Below are positions 1 through 12,670 of a stretch of 64,000 bases of DNA, one piece after another. This DNA is from Pycnopodia helianthoides (taxonomy: Eukaryota; Echinodermata; Asteroidea; Forcipulatida; Asteriidae). A program made the position numbers and the translations under genes. The stretch lies in contig CM063249.1 of NCBI GenBank assembly GCA_032158295.1, positions 1,334,501 to 1,398,500 of the forward strand, read 5' to 3'. Every line of letters begins with the position of its first letter. Position 1 is the first letter of the stretch. The notes below the pieces were generated by a model. The model saw only the letters and a program-made list of their open reading frames with translations, did not search any database and was not told the DNA's origin.

Positions 1-75
1 TTCCTGGTTTGATTGGCAGCATATTGCGCCACAGCACCTTGTAAACCATTACATGGTGCTATGTAAAGGAAAAAA
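1..75 (+). repeat. SINE 3' tail (truncated by window edge)
   Basis: The window opens inside what looks like the 3' end of a tRNA-derived SINE. The text around TTGCGCCACAGCACCTTGTA and ATGGTGCTATGTAAAGG is the kind of conserved tail seen in marine-invertebrate SINEs. The 5' part lies outside the window. The family assignment is from recognition of style only. Confidence 0.5.
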
Positions 76-129
76 GGGTCCCATACTTCAAAACGTAGCT
101 CCACATAACTGGAAATATATATATATATC

Positions 130-188
130 AGCGCTTAGAAACGCCTGTATTAAGCGCTATAATTGTTATTATTATTATTATTATTATT
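130..188. repeat. GCGCTTA inverted motif followed by (ATT)n
   Basis: An imperfect inverted pair (AGCGCTTA ... TAAGCGCT) is followed by about eight ATT units. This is the usual look of a short retroposon tail ending in a microsatellite. No coding potential is seen. Confidence 0.5.
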
Positions 189-1434
189 GATTTCCACATG
201 GATTATTCCCATACCAGATATTTGTTATAATCATACACCGTTTAACTTCACCAACCTGTAATTATTCTCACGACTTCGCCGACAGTTTAATTAATAGCGG
301 AAACTAGGTGATGGTGTTGTTTAATACTAATCCGTGAACTTCAAACTGATTGATGGTAGGCCTACACCACTCCTACGGCTATCGTCCACAGAGTGTAACA
401 CTATGTCAGTCGGAAGCTATAGATGCATTTATGTTGTGCATTGACCGCGGCATGTAGTACAAAGACCTTTTGAAATAGCATCAGATCGTTCAACAAAATA
501 TTGTGAATAATCTTTTAGGAAAAATCCGACCATGCAACTTCCAAGTGGTAAAATTGAAACTTTTGTGCATGCAGTGAGCAGTCATTTTTCAATATATATA
601 ATCGTATGCAAGAAGAAGAAATCGTCACTCGTACCACAAAGTGACCTACCTTTTTGCAAATCGTTTTTATTTTTTCACAAATTATTAGTTTACTCATTGC
701 TGTTAATATTTTCAGCAAGTTTTAGTACCTAATACGTAATTGTTTCGTAATTGCACTAATTAGTAGGAACGACGTATCACTAAATTAGCCATTTTGAATT
801 TTTTACGAAGTGACCTCGCGACAGGTCTCATATGCATTGTGTTTGTACACAGTGCTCTGCGGGCAAAACTCATTTTTCATTTTCACAAAGTGACGTTTGT
901 GTTTAGGAATTAGTTACTAATTAAAATAGTTGCTGGAATGAAAACACATTGACATTTCTATACGAATTAAGTAGTAAGCTTTATTTTTTAATAAACAAAT
1001 TAAACAAAAATCAGTTAGCAGACTCCGAATTGGCAGTTTGAAAAATAGTACAACTTTAATTGCGTTTTTCTCGAAACATGTTTTGTTTTGTTTTTTGTTT
1101 TTTTGCTGTCATAACATGTTTTTGACGGGGAGATATTTGGTTCGTTCCTGTAAGTCAATCCAAACGGCATTGAAGTTGATCGTTTGACTGTTGTGTGTGG
1201 AATGCAATGTTGACAGCTAATGACGTCATGTTTCACTGTTCTCAGTCCTCTAAAAGTTTACCCAAATATTTTAATGGAAGGTTAGTATAGAAACTTTTAT
1301 TTGATTACCGTTTCATAAATACTTTAGGTCTATCTATTGACAAATCAGTGCATCACGAAAATGGAATTGGTCTTAGAGCCCCTCTTTAATCCTCTAATTG
1401 CTATAGTGATAAAAATGGTGTGCCAATTTGTTAC
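189..1434. other. Gene-free AT-rich stretch
   Basis: Only short ORFs with no recognisable domain occur here. No RNA gene or clear repeat boundary is visible. GTGACGT/GTGACCT-like words recur near 640-900, but nothing assignable was found. Confidence 0.4.
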
Positions 1435-1646
1435 AGACCAGTCCGTACGCGCAAGTGCACTGTATAGACTCCCGAGTCAGAATGTTGTGCCCATTTAGAC
1501 CAGTCCGTACGCGCAAGTGCACTGCAAAGACTCCCGAGTCAGAATGGTGTGCCCATTTAGACCAGTCCGTACGCGCAAGTGCACTGTAAAGACTCCAGAG
1601 TCAGAATGTTGTGCCCATTTAGACCAGTCCGTACGCGCAAGTGCAT
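1435..1646. repeat. 62-bp tandem repeat, first block
   Basis: The word GTCCGTACGCGCAAGTGCA recurs at 1441, 1503, 1565 and 1627, an exact 62-bp period. Each unit also carries GACTCCCGAGTCAGAATG(T/G)TGTGCCCATTTAGACCA, with one GACTCCAGAGTC variant. Copies differ by a few substitutions. The array stops abruptly at about 1646 and resumes at about 1850. Confidence 0.9.
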
Positions 1647-1849
1647 GTAATAATAATAGTGATACTTATATAGCGCACGTTCCGTCTTTCGACGCTCGCG
1701 GCGCTTTGGGAAAAGGGAAACGAATAAACAAATAACCAGACAAAACATACAAAACCAAATTAGAGTACACCATTTGTTCAAATAAATAGGTTTTCAACCG
1801 AGTTTTAAAACTATCCAAGGAAGGTGATTGGCGAATTTCAATGGGTGAG
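1647..1849. mobile_element. Short insertion splitting the 62-bp array (SINE-like)
   Basis: About 200 bp unrelated to the 62-bp unit interrupts the array between GTGCA and GACTCCCGAG. It starts with TAATAATAATAGTGATACTT and TATAGCGCACG, a motif common at the ends of short retroposons in marine invertebrates. About 7 bp of the array unit are missing at the junction. No target duplication is obvious. Confidence 0.6.
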
Positions 1850-1946
1850 ACTCCCGAGTCAGAATGGTGTGCCCATTTAGACCAGTCCGTACGCGCAAGT
1901 GCAATGTAAAGACTCCCGAGTCAGAATGTTGTGCCCATTTAGACCA
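1850..1946. repeat. 62-bp tandem repeat, second block
   Basis: The same 62-bp unit continues after the insertion for about 1.5 copies and ends at TTTAGACCATGG. Together with the first block it gives roughly five units. Confidence 0.85.
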
Positions 1947-2624
1947 TGGGGGTCTACAGTGAAGGGATTCGGGGAAGGTCCCTTTGCTTACGTGTGTATA
2001 CAATAGCCAGCGTGTGGTATGAAGAAAAAATGCTGACGGAAGAGCATAGTTTATAATCACGGAAACTGTTTAAAACTTTTAAATTGCGTTACATCAGAAA
2101 GGTGGTTTCTTTTTTCCGAATGTCAGTATTGGATTTTTGTTTAGTTTCAAATTATTTTAAAAGTATGTTCTACATCGTTAGGCCTATGTCATGCCGTCCT
2201 GTCAGAGAAATTGTGTAAATCGTTGAGGGAGACACTTAACTCGCATAAAAGTAACAAAGACCACGATTTGTCCATGACTAGGTGTGCAAAACATTGCGCT
2301 TCTGTTAGGCAACGACGGCACGGTTGTGCAGCAAACGGTCTAAAGAGACACTGACACTAGCTAGATGTGGACGTTTTACAGACCTGCCGACCACTCATAC
2401 AATATTTCTACATGATAGCCCTTAATCCAGCCAATTAATTTTGAGTTGTGAGCATATATTTTGTTTAACCATTAACTTGATAAATTTATAATTTGGTTTT
2501 GATAATGGTTTTGGACCGATCAACTCTCAAGGAGGGAGCGTGTGTCGTTAGTAGTCCAGACATCGTGCCTAATTGACACTGCACCCTTAATGCTTAATAG
2601 GCCAAATATATATTATTGAAAAAA

Positions 2625-2866
2625 ACATGTTAAGCGTCCCCGCCTGCTTCCTTTTTAGATGCCGCCAATTTTTTTCTCTCTCTTTTTTTACGAAAAGTTT
2701 GAAGGATCTCTGCCGAAAAAAATAAAGTTTAGAAATAAATAAGTTCCCCGAAAAAACACACAGAAAAAGCTGTCGACCATCTTTTAAAATAACCCAGCCG
2801 GTTGTCTTAAAAAACGTGTCGGGCGGCCATTTTTTGAATAAAAATAGCCCCTCCTCCTTCCTTTTT
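2625..2866. repeat. Dispersed repeat, copy 1 (second copy at 17560-17757)
   Basis: GCTTCCTTTTTAGA(T/G)GCCGCC, GATCTCT, ACCATCTT and GCCGGTTGTCTT ... GTGTCGGGC(G/A)GCCATTTT occur in the same order and orientation as at 17560-17757 in the racemase-like gene. This marks an unclassified dispersed repeat of about 200-240 bp. Confidence 0.7.
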
Positions 2867-4020
2867 TCAAAAGGGTATGACGCTAAACATGTTTTTAAAA
2901 TTATTTTGCCTTACATGTTTAATAGCGATTCGAAGGGTTGAACTTCAGAGAAGGCCTTTCACACAGTTCTGTCTAGAATGCTGTTCTTCATGTCCTGTCC
3001 AATTAATAAGCATGTCCTCTAATAGACGTTTGATTTAATCCTTTCTAGTGAGACCTCCAGCTTTCTTTCCAGGTTTGGGCTGCCATAGAAGAACCTTAGA
3101 AACTACTTCTTCTTCCCTCCTAGCGCAGTGACCGGCAAGTTTCAGCCTTCTAAGCCCAACCTCTCAGAAATAGGCTAAAGGTTGGAAGTGTGTGATAGCC
3201 GTAGAACATTGGATCCTTTCAAGGGACGAGTGAGGCAACCATTGCTTTCTTCAATATTTAGATGCTAGTGTATAAATCTCCGCTCAGCCCTTCTACCCCA
3301 ACCAATAACCTTATTGTTGACTTAGTCATCCCTTTTGGGTGTTGAGTGTTTATAGAACAACTGTTTGCATCTTTCTTTCCTTCATGCGCACAACGTAGAG
3401 AGCTTAAGGTGATTTAAATGTTGCGCAAGTACCCTGAGGGGGAGTTTAATAGGCGTTGTGGCTGTGATGGCTTAATAACCATTGGATACAATACGGTTTA
3501 GATTTAACACTCATTGCCAAGAAACTACATTTTGCTGTAAAAACATTGTAAACTTCCTTTATAATGTGGAACATATATTTTTTTTTTAAATCAAAGCTTA
3601 TCCCCTTTCCAGAGGTTGTTTCCACAGGTTGCAGAGATAGTTTACCAAAAACAATAAAGAATAGTTTTTTAATTTTGTTGCCATTGACTCACATTGTGCA
3701 ACACATGTAGTGAACAAAAGCAATGGAGCAAGATTTAAGTACATAGAGTTCGATGTGTTCTGAATGGACCATGGTTCTTTCGGCTGTATTTAGCCGAAAG
3801 GGTAATAGACCATGTCATTGGGCCTCTTTCGAAAGAAAATGATGGCGAGAAAATAACTAAATCGTGTTTGCGGTCTGCAAACTCAGTGCAGTCCCGTAGC
3901 ACTGCGAAGAGTTTAACAACCAGTGTCCTAGTGAAGTTGTCAACAACTTGTACATTTAATTTGCCTCAGTAAAGATCATCAAATATAAGAAAAACCCACT
4001 TGTAATCACTTCAACTATTG
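2867..4020. other. Gene-free stretch with one hairpin
   Basis: No coding signal is seen. A 9-bp perfect stem, CTTTCGGCT (3777-3785) paired with AGCCGAAAG (3792-3800), has a 6-nt loop. Nothing else is assignable. Confidence 0.4.
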
Positions 4021-4024
4021 GCTA

Positions 4025-4100
4025 TATGTACGGCAGTTACAGGTGGACTGGCTTCGTTAATTTGGAGGTCGTAGGTTCAAATCCCGCTCTAGTAAATATT
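4025..4100 (+). repeat. tRNA-derived fragment with B-box
   Basis: GGTTCAAATCC at about 4073-4083 is a canonical RNA polymerase III B-box. The following CCGCTCTAGTAAATA resembles the 5' part of tRNA-derived SINEs. No folded cloverleaf is apparent, so it is a SINE relic rather than a working tRNA gene. Confidence 0.4.
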
Positions 4101-4420
4101 CTTTGTTCGACCCAAACTTATTGTTAAAAATTTACCCAGTCAGTTTCCCATGTGGTTTATAACTTGATACTGTAATATGTGCATGTCTTTTTTCTACATT
4201 ACTCTCCTGTGTTAGTTCAATCCATGCACATTTGACTGAGGTTTTACAAGTACATGACTTGTAAATTATCGAAGAAAACATTGATCGCTCTAGTTATTAA
4301 TTAACACGTTCATTATTAGTTTCTAAATTAACATATGACTTTCAGAGTATCCTGTCCTCCAGAACAATATTTCAATCTAAAATTGGCCTACACTGTCAAT
4401 GTCAGAAGCTTGTTGAAACA

Positions 4421-4456
4421 TTTTGCCCCCCACCCCCACCCCACCCCCACCCCCGG
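4421..4456. repeat. C-rich / G-quadruplex-capable tract
   Basis: Repeated runs of CCCCC and CCCCACCCC make the minus strand able to form G-quadruplexes on composition alone. No function is implied. Confidence 0.5.
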
Positions 4457-4574
4457 TCACTGTGGCGTACTCCGATTGCAGCGATCCAAATAAAACGTAG
4501 ACTGCAACAAATCACGACAAACAAACCCTCTCTTTTTTCGTTTTCAGGATTAAAACAGGTCGGTTGTATTGAAG

Positions 4575-4850
4575 TTGTGGTGTGTCGTTGCCGAGGGGTT
4601 TAGAAACCCCGGACTCATCTGGAATATTTAATCACCATTATAGGGTGGGTTTCGAGTCCCCGTCGTGGCTCTTGAGTCTTTGAGCAAGATCCTTTAACAT
4701 GATTATTAAGCCATAGGTCCCGTGTACGTTAAAGAACCCATGAAGAGTATTCATAACCGCTGTATTTCTGGTTCATAAATAGCAAGCACCCTTGTTTACA
4801 GGTTCCCTCAGGCTTGCGAGCTACAGTCATTTTAGTTCACTTATGAGGTA
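4575..4850 (+). repeat. tRNA-derived SINE (A and B boxes visible)
   Basis: The head has GTTGCCGAGGGGTTTAGAAA, resembling the A-box region of a tRNA-Leu/Ser type, and GGTTTCGAGTCCCC, a B-box with one extra T, about 70 nt later. The body (TTGAGCAAGATCCTTTAACA ... GGTCCCGTGTACGTTAAAGA) is typical of SINEs in this kind of genome. It is diverged and probably inactive. Confidence 0.65.
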
Positions 4851-7137
4851 TCCTTGGTTTCATTACCGGAAATATACATAACAATACCAGAGGATGGGTT
4901 TCAAGTTTATACTCTTCATAAAAACCAAGGATGTGTTTTCCATGTAAAGCGAAATTATGCTTTGTAATCCATCTACGTCAAGCTGAACGAAATCTCATTG
5001 TGTGTATAACCTGAGACGTTTCAATAGTTATGTTTGCGTAAAGAGTAGGCTATAACCCCACTTATTGCTAAGTAAACGTTGGCATTGTATAACTTGGCAA
5101 AATCGTGAGTGGCAAAATCAATGATGTACTCCCGGTGGCACCTGTTTGTTCTTACTATCAAGCTCGGGTAATAATTGAATAGAGTGCGAGCGAACGAGAG
5201 AAAAACACGTTGAAGCTGCGGCAAAAGCTGTTGTACAAGATGTGTTATTAAGGATCAGGTTGCTTTATCACTGTCTTATTATCTAATGGGAGACCGTGGT
5301 TTACGGGGGAGATTTCAGTTTAAAACGGTTGAAACAATAATCTAGTTGGGTGTGAGGGGCGAGTTTATTTCTCCCGAATTTTGGCAGATTTATCACCACC
5401 AGCTTGCATACACTTTACGATTCATTTGTTCATTGGTATATTTGTTGAGTCTTTCTACCCTGCAGTATATGTGCCGTATTTTGTTATAGACCTCCATTGT
5501 TGATAAACAAACTGCGCTGGCTGGCATGGACGGCCGAATGTTAGCAAACCATTCAATCGTGTTGACAGATGTTATGACCAAATTCAACATTTCTGCAAAC
5601 TTTCAATTAAAAAGAATTGGTTGGTGGTATATTTCCCTCGGTTAATAAAGTTATGCCCATGATTGGTTGCTTTGTCTCCAAAAAATTCAACAGTATTTTT
5701 GAATATTTGTGTGACATTGTTACATACTGTGGATTGTTACATACTATGGCTATTTGTTTTTGCTTTGTATTTATGGCTTCCCATTGTTTTCCAATTTTGT
5801 TTGGCAAAATGTCAAGCTGTGACGATGCAATGGAATTGGTCTATACGTACACATCGATAAGTGTTGGCATGGAGGAACAGATCATCCGGTTTTAGGAAAA
5901 TCGTAATACACCGGGGTATGAGGCTATGTAGCTAGTCTCATTATAATCAGGGAGGTAAATTTCTACCTACATGTTATAATCAAGCCTTAGATGCCTCAGA
6001 GGTGATAGCGATTTTGTTTAGCAATATGAAAACAAATATCATATCCAATGTTTATTTCAGTAATGAATTCTGCTAGTTACAGCCAGTATCGTGAGGCCAA
6101 CTACTTATGGTGCTTTACAAGCATGCAAGTATGTCGGTAAACTTATCCTCGGTAAATAAAGTTGTTCCTAAAGCCTGGTGATCTCTCAATATAAGGACTG
6201 TTTCCATGCAGAGCAGGATGGACTCTTGGCCAAGGCTTATGTTAAGACTCATCTTGACGGTGCAATTGAGGATATCATTCAGAATAGTTTTGTTTAAACT
6301 TGCATGAGCGGAGTATTTAACAAAATTTAAATAGAACAAATAACGGTTTAACAAATAATTTGTGTTGTTGTATCCCTCACTTGTGTAAAATATAAAACAC
6401 AGGCAAAAGGTATAGATTTACGTAGAAATAAGATGTTCAGTTGTTTTGCGGGGAAAATACAAATTTGTAGTGAAAACTGACGTCATCATGCAGGGGCTGA
6501 GCCCACTTGCATAACGCCGGTCGTATATAGGCGGGATCCTGACAGAGACAACAGGTAGATTAGTACTTGATTATAGTTTAGACGCTTGACTCCAGAGGGG
6601 GCCCGGAGACGCGATGCACGGGGAGCCCACTTATGGTTCGACCCGCCCACGCAGGTCCCCGAGGTGAAAAACTACACAAAAAGTGAAATAATGTAACCTG
6701 TAATGTAGTAATTGCAGTGTAATTAAAACAATTTAACACGCAGACATGTACAATGCCTTCCTCAACGGCAGATGTTCTTATTACAAAAAATACTAACAAG
6801 ACTGCTGAAAAGGGGGTTTGTTCATGAAAAATGCAAATGGAAACTACTATTTTAATTTGCCAGAAGTGCTACCATAGGACATGAATGGTACACCCCTTGT
6901 GTGCCCCTGAAAATTTACCCGTCGGCGCTGGTGATGTAGCGGACAAACAGGACCAAAAATAAATTCTTCGAAACGGAATGAGATAAGTTTAGTCAGACTC
7001 CTTTCACCAGTTGACACACGGTGTTTGGGTGCTTTCCGAAAGCCAATGGGTACTGCAACTTACATGGTGTAAGCCCAAACCAAAACTAAGAACGTATACA
7101 TACAATTGTTATCAAACAAAAGTATAACAATTGACAG
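4851..7137. other. Gene-free stretch
   Basis: Many overlapping short ORFs occur on both strands (for example 5617-5895 and 6115-6354), but none shows a domain, codon pattern or splice context that would support a gene. No tRNA, array or clear TIR is seen. Confidence 0.4.
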
Positions 7138-7530
7138 TTAAAGGAACATTACAGAATTGGTTTTTGCTAACAAAACAGTTGCTGGCAGTGTAAGCACTTT
7201 ATGTAATCCACCATATACATAAACTGACCATACTGTAGAAGTTTGAGATCGATTGGCCATCTGGGTCACGAGAAAATAGTGAAAAACCAATTACACATTT
7301 GCATGAAATCATATAGATTCAACAAGTGAATAAAACGCTCACTGAGCGATAAACTCCAATCGGAAAACTAGTTTATTCATTTCTCATCAAATATGGCATT
7401 TCAGACAGAAATATTTCAAGGGATGTTTTCTACTATCATCATCATTGGACCGTGTAAGTTTTATGTAAATCTGTGATCAACAAGTATATTTTACAAGTTT
7501 TTTCTTACCAATTCTGTAACGTATTTTTAA
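7138..7530. mobile_element. MITE, family shared with 61681-62729
   Basis: It starts TTAAAGGAACATTACAGAATTGG and ends ACCAATTCTGTAACG, giving terminal inverted repeats of about 15-20 bp. The interior (GTTTGAGATCGATTGGCCAT, GGCATTTCAGACAGAAATAT) matches the last unit of the array at 62354-62729 almost word for word. It is non-coding and about 390 bp long. Confidence 0.8.
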
Positions 7531-8040
7531 CTAGTGTACAATACGTATAACAATACCACGGTATTAGCCGGTACTGGAAAAACCAAGGGATATCACAGCT
7601 AGCTGCAAAAAGAAACAACGTATCAACACTCGGGGAGACTTACCTTATGGCTGAAACATGCTGTCTGTACGGATCTCCACTGAGTGCGATGTCACCTGGT
7701 AAGAGTAGGCCTACCCATACAGTGTGCCCGTCGTACGCGTTAAATGCAACACCACAATGTGTAGCTGATTATCATCCAACAAAAATGGAGAGGCGTAAAA
7801 GCGTAACCACTGTCATTAACAGTCAGTGCTGCGGGGGGGGGGGTAACGGTGTTTCTGCGGGGGAAAACTTAGGGGGAAACATTGCATATTTGGATGCCGA
7901 AGAATTTATACACTGACTGTTAATGACGTTTGTCATAATCTTCGTGAAATTAAATCAAATAGAGCGGAAATCAGTGTTAGGCAAAAATAAACTTTTTATT
8001 AGAGCATACCGTACGCGATTTTTTTTTCTGCAGCACACGT

Positions 8041-8382
8041 CGGCTATGGAGTCAACAGTTCTTCCCTATCCCTTTGTTGACCCCTCCCGGAAATGCCTGA
8101 CATAATTAAGGGGGCAGCCCATGTCAAAATTGTTCGGTATTCATCAGGGAACACAAAAACACTTTCAGACCTTTGTTCCCAGAATTTGGTCACGGGACCT
8201 ACAGGCTGGTCTCCTACTAGTGGGCGGTAGGCTTTTACATTACATTCGTTTCTGATTTTGACCATACAGCCCTTCGGAAAATCCATCCAAAAGCTCATGT
8301 CTGTTGGTAAACTCATGTACGGTGCAGTGTAAAAGCCTAACACCCACAGCCTCGCTTTGACCCTTAAAATATGACGTCAGCA
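8041..8382 (-). other. Unassigned open reading frame, possible exon or gene fragment
   Basis: A minus-strand frame stays open for about 110 codons between stops, with residues such as FYTAPYMSLPTDMSFWMDF and YRPLVGDQPVGPVTKFWEQR. Its composition (W, F, P, D rich, few low-complexity stretches) is more protein-like than other ORFs nearby. No family was recognised, the visible ATG is internal, and no matching exon or promoter is visible. It may be an isolated exon, a degraded gene or chance. Confidence 0.25.
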
Positions 8383-10930
8383 TAAATATAGAAGGGTGTA
8401 TTGTGCGCAATTAGATAAACAACGTAGTTGGGGGAGGGTTAAAACCCCATTTCAAGGAATGGAATATTCCAAAATCATTAAAATGTGTTTTTCTGTAAAA
8501 GAACATGGTGCTTTGTATCTATTTAGTTACTATAACTCAAAAGTATCAATAAAAAGGAATTGGTAACTCAATTAAACTGGAAAACATGAATTATTGGTTA
8601 AAAATGAGGGTAAATATGACCCATATACCAAATTCCCTACCTCAACAATTTTGAAAAAACCCAAATGTTAGATTTAATATCCTTTAAGTACGCTACATAA
8701 CCTCTTACGAATGTGAGTTTCAATGTTTAACTAGCCTGAATATAGAAAATACATTGATGTTAAATTTCAGTAATTTCGAAAGTTTTTGGTAATTGAAAAA
8801 TGTCATTTTTATGCCATTTTTAAAGTTCACTTAGCATAATTTCAAAACCAAACAAGCAAATTTAAGAAATGCTATGTTATTATATATAGAACACTACAGA
8901 CATGACCAAACAATTGTATAAATCGGTTGAGTTTAAAGTACATTTCTGTAAAGATAGAATTTAGGGTAATTTCAGTTAAAAAACACACTATATTCTTTGC
9001 ATCAGAGGTGCCAAATTTAAGGGGGTCTCACCCCAGCTAACAGAGGGGTGCCATGAATTTTTAACATTACCAATTGGGATCCTTTTACCTCCCTTGGTGA
9101 TCCCCAAATTATAATTGAAATTCGCTGACCCTCATCTTTCAACTTTTTTAACAGCCTGCATGAACCTTAAAAAATCTGACACTTAACTGTTGACTCCGTA
9201 GCAAGCGTGTGCTGCAGAACATAAATTTGCATACCGTACTTGTCACCCTGTAAACTACAAATAAATACGTTTTACATGTTAAATTTCAGTTCTAATTTCC
9301 ATGCCACAAACCAATACAAATTATAATGGTATTAATTCAAATATTTTAAATCTAAAATATTAAGGTAAAACAAAACATGAAAGTATATAAGGGTTATACG
9401 TGCTGCATACGTTTGGTAATTGGAGCCTACTGATTGTGTTAATCCTAAATATAGGTACATACAATAAAACTAACCTGTGAAATATTCGCTTCAAAAGGTG
9501 GTCGCGTTTTTGAGATATCCCCGAAAAACCATAGCGAATATTTCCACGCAAGAAGAATATTCCCCATAGGAATACACAGTCTGAGAAGCGTTTCTGACAG
9601 AAACGCTTCGTCTAACCAGAAAGGATAAATTGTCCCAGGTATTTATGAATAAAGTATACTATTTGTTTTTGTCTTTGTTTTATTTTGTTATCGTGTATAA
9701 CTACCGGCTTAAACATTTAGAAAACAAGTCATTTTCGTAGAGGGGAAGAACACAAAATCCTGACCTACCTATCCTATTTTTTCTGGCCCGTTACGCCAAC
9801 ATAACATTCTTTTGTAGTGGCTTCTCCCTTCCTTTGAAAGAGAGGGCTCCCTTCCTTTGGAAGAGGGCGAGGGTTTGTACGACCCTTCTTGATGAAAGAT
9901 AAGATACAGTCTCCAATGTTGTGTACTCAAACTCCACTTAAATTTCTTTATTTTTACAAGAATCAGAAAAAACTCCGGCACACCAATAAAACGAGTCCCT
10001 CTATCTCCAGCTAGTGCAGTAAGACTTCAGCTCCAAACACGAAAGAATGCTTAGATATTACACTGTCTTGGCAGGTAACTCAAAATACTAATAACATAAT
10101 TATATTAAAGTGATATTATCAGGCACTTCTGGAGTATACAATGGTAAAGTACGTACAGAATGCAGGTCCTGCTTATTGAGACTCGACCCTTCGGTATCGC
10201 TCGTACATTTCCGAGCCCCATCACGCACAATAGTAATTCATACGCACATGAATAAAAATACAAACATGAATGAATAAAAGTACATTAAACGTTATTACTT
10301 TTACGAGAACCCTATTCTGAGAAGAGGTAAATCACTAAAACTGAATTACATCGTAGGACTGAAAAGCTTAAGTGTTCGTTTACGAGAAGACCATGCAAAA
10401 TCTTGAAAAATCGACAAGGTGGGGGGTCGGCGTTTTAAACTCAAATCTTGGCTATTTGATCCCCACCAGGGACCATAACACCTGGTGAAGCAGCTCGCTC
10501 AAAAATCGCACAATGGCCGAGTACGGGGCACCAACTGTTTTTAGCGCAAATAATTATAGCCCCGTTAATTCCCTTAAACTGTATCAATTTCTGTCAAATT
10601 ATACATCGTCCTCTACACGATCAAATAAAAAAAAAATTGTGTGAAGATCTTCACTGCAGATATCTAGGCTTTAGGAAAACAGTTCTACTAAGGAAATAAG
10701 CCATCTACGCAGTTACCCATAACTTAATTAGTGCAGGGCTGAGAGTCAACAAACTTGGTGGAAATATAGTTCAGATATCCAACTACAATAATAAAAAATA
10801 AAAATATTGTCAGCTCTTCTTGATTTTAATTGCCAAAATAATATCAACAAAGATGGAAAAGTTCATAGTAAGTATCAAACCTACATACAGTTCTGAGTAA
10901 AATATCTTGCCCTTAATTCACGTCTGGAAT
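8383..10930. other. Gene-free AT-rich stretch with a perfect hairpin
   Basis: No coding or RNA gene is supported. At 9585-9609 a perfect 12-bp inverted repeat, GAAGCGTTTCTG paired with CAGAAACGCTTC, has a single-base centre. It is too tight to fold at the tip but could be the core of a palindromic repeat. Confidence 0.45.
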
Positions 10931-11494
10931 AGATTGTTAAAACAATAAAAAAAATATGTCAACAAAGATGAAACATAAGTTTTTGCAAGTTTTGTTTATT
11001 GAGGTGGATGGGAGAGTTTTTCTGGCAATAATACCGACCGTGATAATGGAAGTGGAACGTCCAGTAATACCGCCCACCCAGTTAGCGCGAAGTACCACAA
11101 GAGGGCGCCACACATCGCATCGCACTCCCCCCGGTCGTGAGCGATGTCAATATGTCGGTCATGGATATCGGATACGGCGGCTGTATCGCTGCAGTGTGAT
11201 TTCTGTAATTTTGAGCATTGCAAAGCCATTGAGTGTGGTGTATATCCCTCATATCTGCGTGAGAGCAATACCCTGCACCTTCATCAATGTACAAAAAACA
11301 TACGGAGCCATTTGCAGAACTAAGTGGAAAGTTGCTGCATATGACGTGAATGTCGAGTCGAAGTTGATCCTCCTGCGATGTAGGTTATTCGACGTTGATG
11401 CTTACACTAGTTACAGTGATAAGACGATATGCGCGGCGCATCAGTACAAGTAAGAGTTGAGTTGGACATCAACAAGAAAATGCTGTCATCCACT

Positions 11495-11645
11495 CCATAC
11501 TGCCAGGCCCGTAACCAGGATTTATGTTTTTGGGGGGGGCGAATGCGAAAGTTTTTTCGAGGGGGCGGATTGGTTTTTTTGGGGGGGGAGCAGACTTTTT
11601 TTTTTTTTTTTTTTTTTTCTTTCTTAATTTGATTTTTTTCATTGC
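11495..11645. repeat. G/T homopolymer-rich repeat fragment
   Basis: GGCCCGTAACCAGGATTTAT is followed by G runs (GGGGGGG) and a T tract of more than 20. It resembles one end of a hAT-type MITE like the one at 20293-20798, but no second end or target duplication was found. Confidence 0.35.
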
Positions 11646-12670
11646 TCACAGACCTGCACTAATGACTGTACAGCGATTCAAAGATGTGACGCAAATTTAG
11701 GGGTACCCTTAAATGAAGAGTAACCGTTGCCACGTAAGAGGTTTTTTCCCCACAATTTTGACTTCCTGGTTTAGTTCAGGATACAAACTAAAGACCCTAA
11801 AAATTTCATTGCTCTACTGTAATCCACCGTTCAGCAGCAAGCGTTTAAACTTTTGCAGCCCAAAATCATCAAAAACGCCATTTTACCACTAAAAAACACA
11901 TTTTTGGCTCTTTTTTCTGTTAGGGAGGTCGGATCTGCCAAATATTGTGCACAGCCTCAAGGCTACCCATGACCCACCTACCACCAAAATTTCAGCCAAG
12001 TCCGTTGACCCCCACCTTATCACGGTCTGCATGGTCCTCTCATGGACATGCTCTTAATTTATAAACCAAATATCTAGACACTTCTTCAATTCGGCGTAGA
12101 ACTACATACGGTGGTGATAGATTAAAATGGAAGCACCTTAAAGGTACAAACAACTTTAAAGGTGAACTCCTATTGATTATAGTTACGGAAAATCCCAACT
12201 CCCTACAACTTCCCTGCTTAAAACCAACGTCCTCGATGGTATTTACACAAAGCATAGATACATAAGCATGGTAAACGGTCATAAAACACAATTAACATGA
12301 AAAAATTACACAACATTGCAGCAAAACAGTAAGTTAACCCTTATAGCTATAGCGATCTTCAGTGCGGAATTAAATTCCATCTCCTTTTATACTAATAAAA
12401 GAGCGGACACCTACAATCGCAAACCAATATTACGAATCATAAATCTACGAACTGAACCATCCAAGAACCATTCAACATCTCATAAAAGGTGTTTGTATGT
12501 GAGCATGTCGACTATACAACTAATGCAGAACATTTCTTTGATATAGTATAATAAACTTAAATATAGTTCAGGGTAATTATTGATGGATTTAGCTCTTCAT
12601 TTTGTCTTGAACTTGTGTCAAATTGTCAGAGATTTGCGGACGCCGCCATTGCTAATGACGTAATAATAAG

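Noticed and set aside
10956..11453. 165-codon plus-strand ORF
   Set aside because: It is the longest ORF outside the elements, but it has no recognised domain and uneven composition, overlapping minus-strand ORFs of 70-90 codons, and no splice or homology support.
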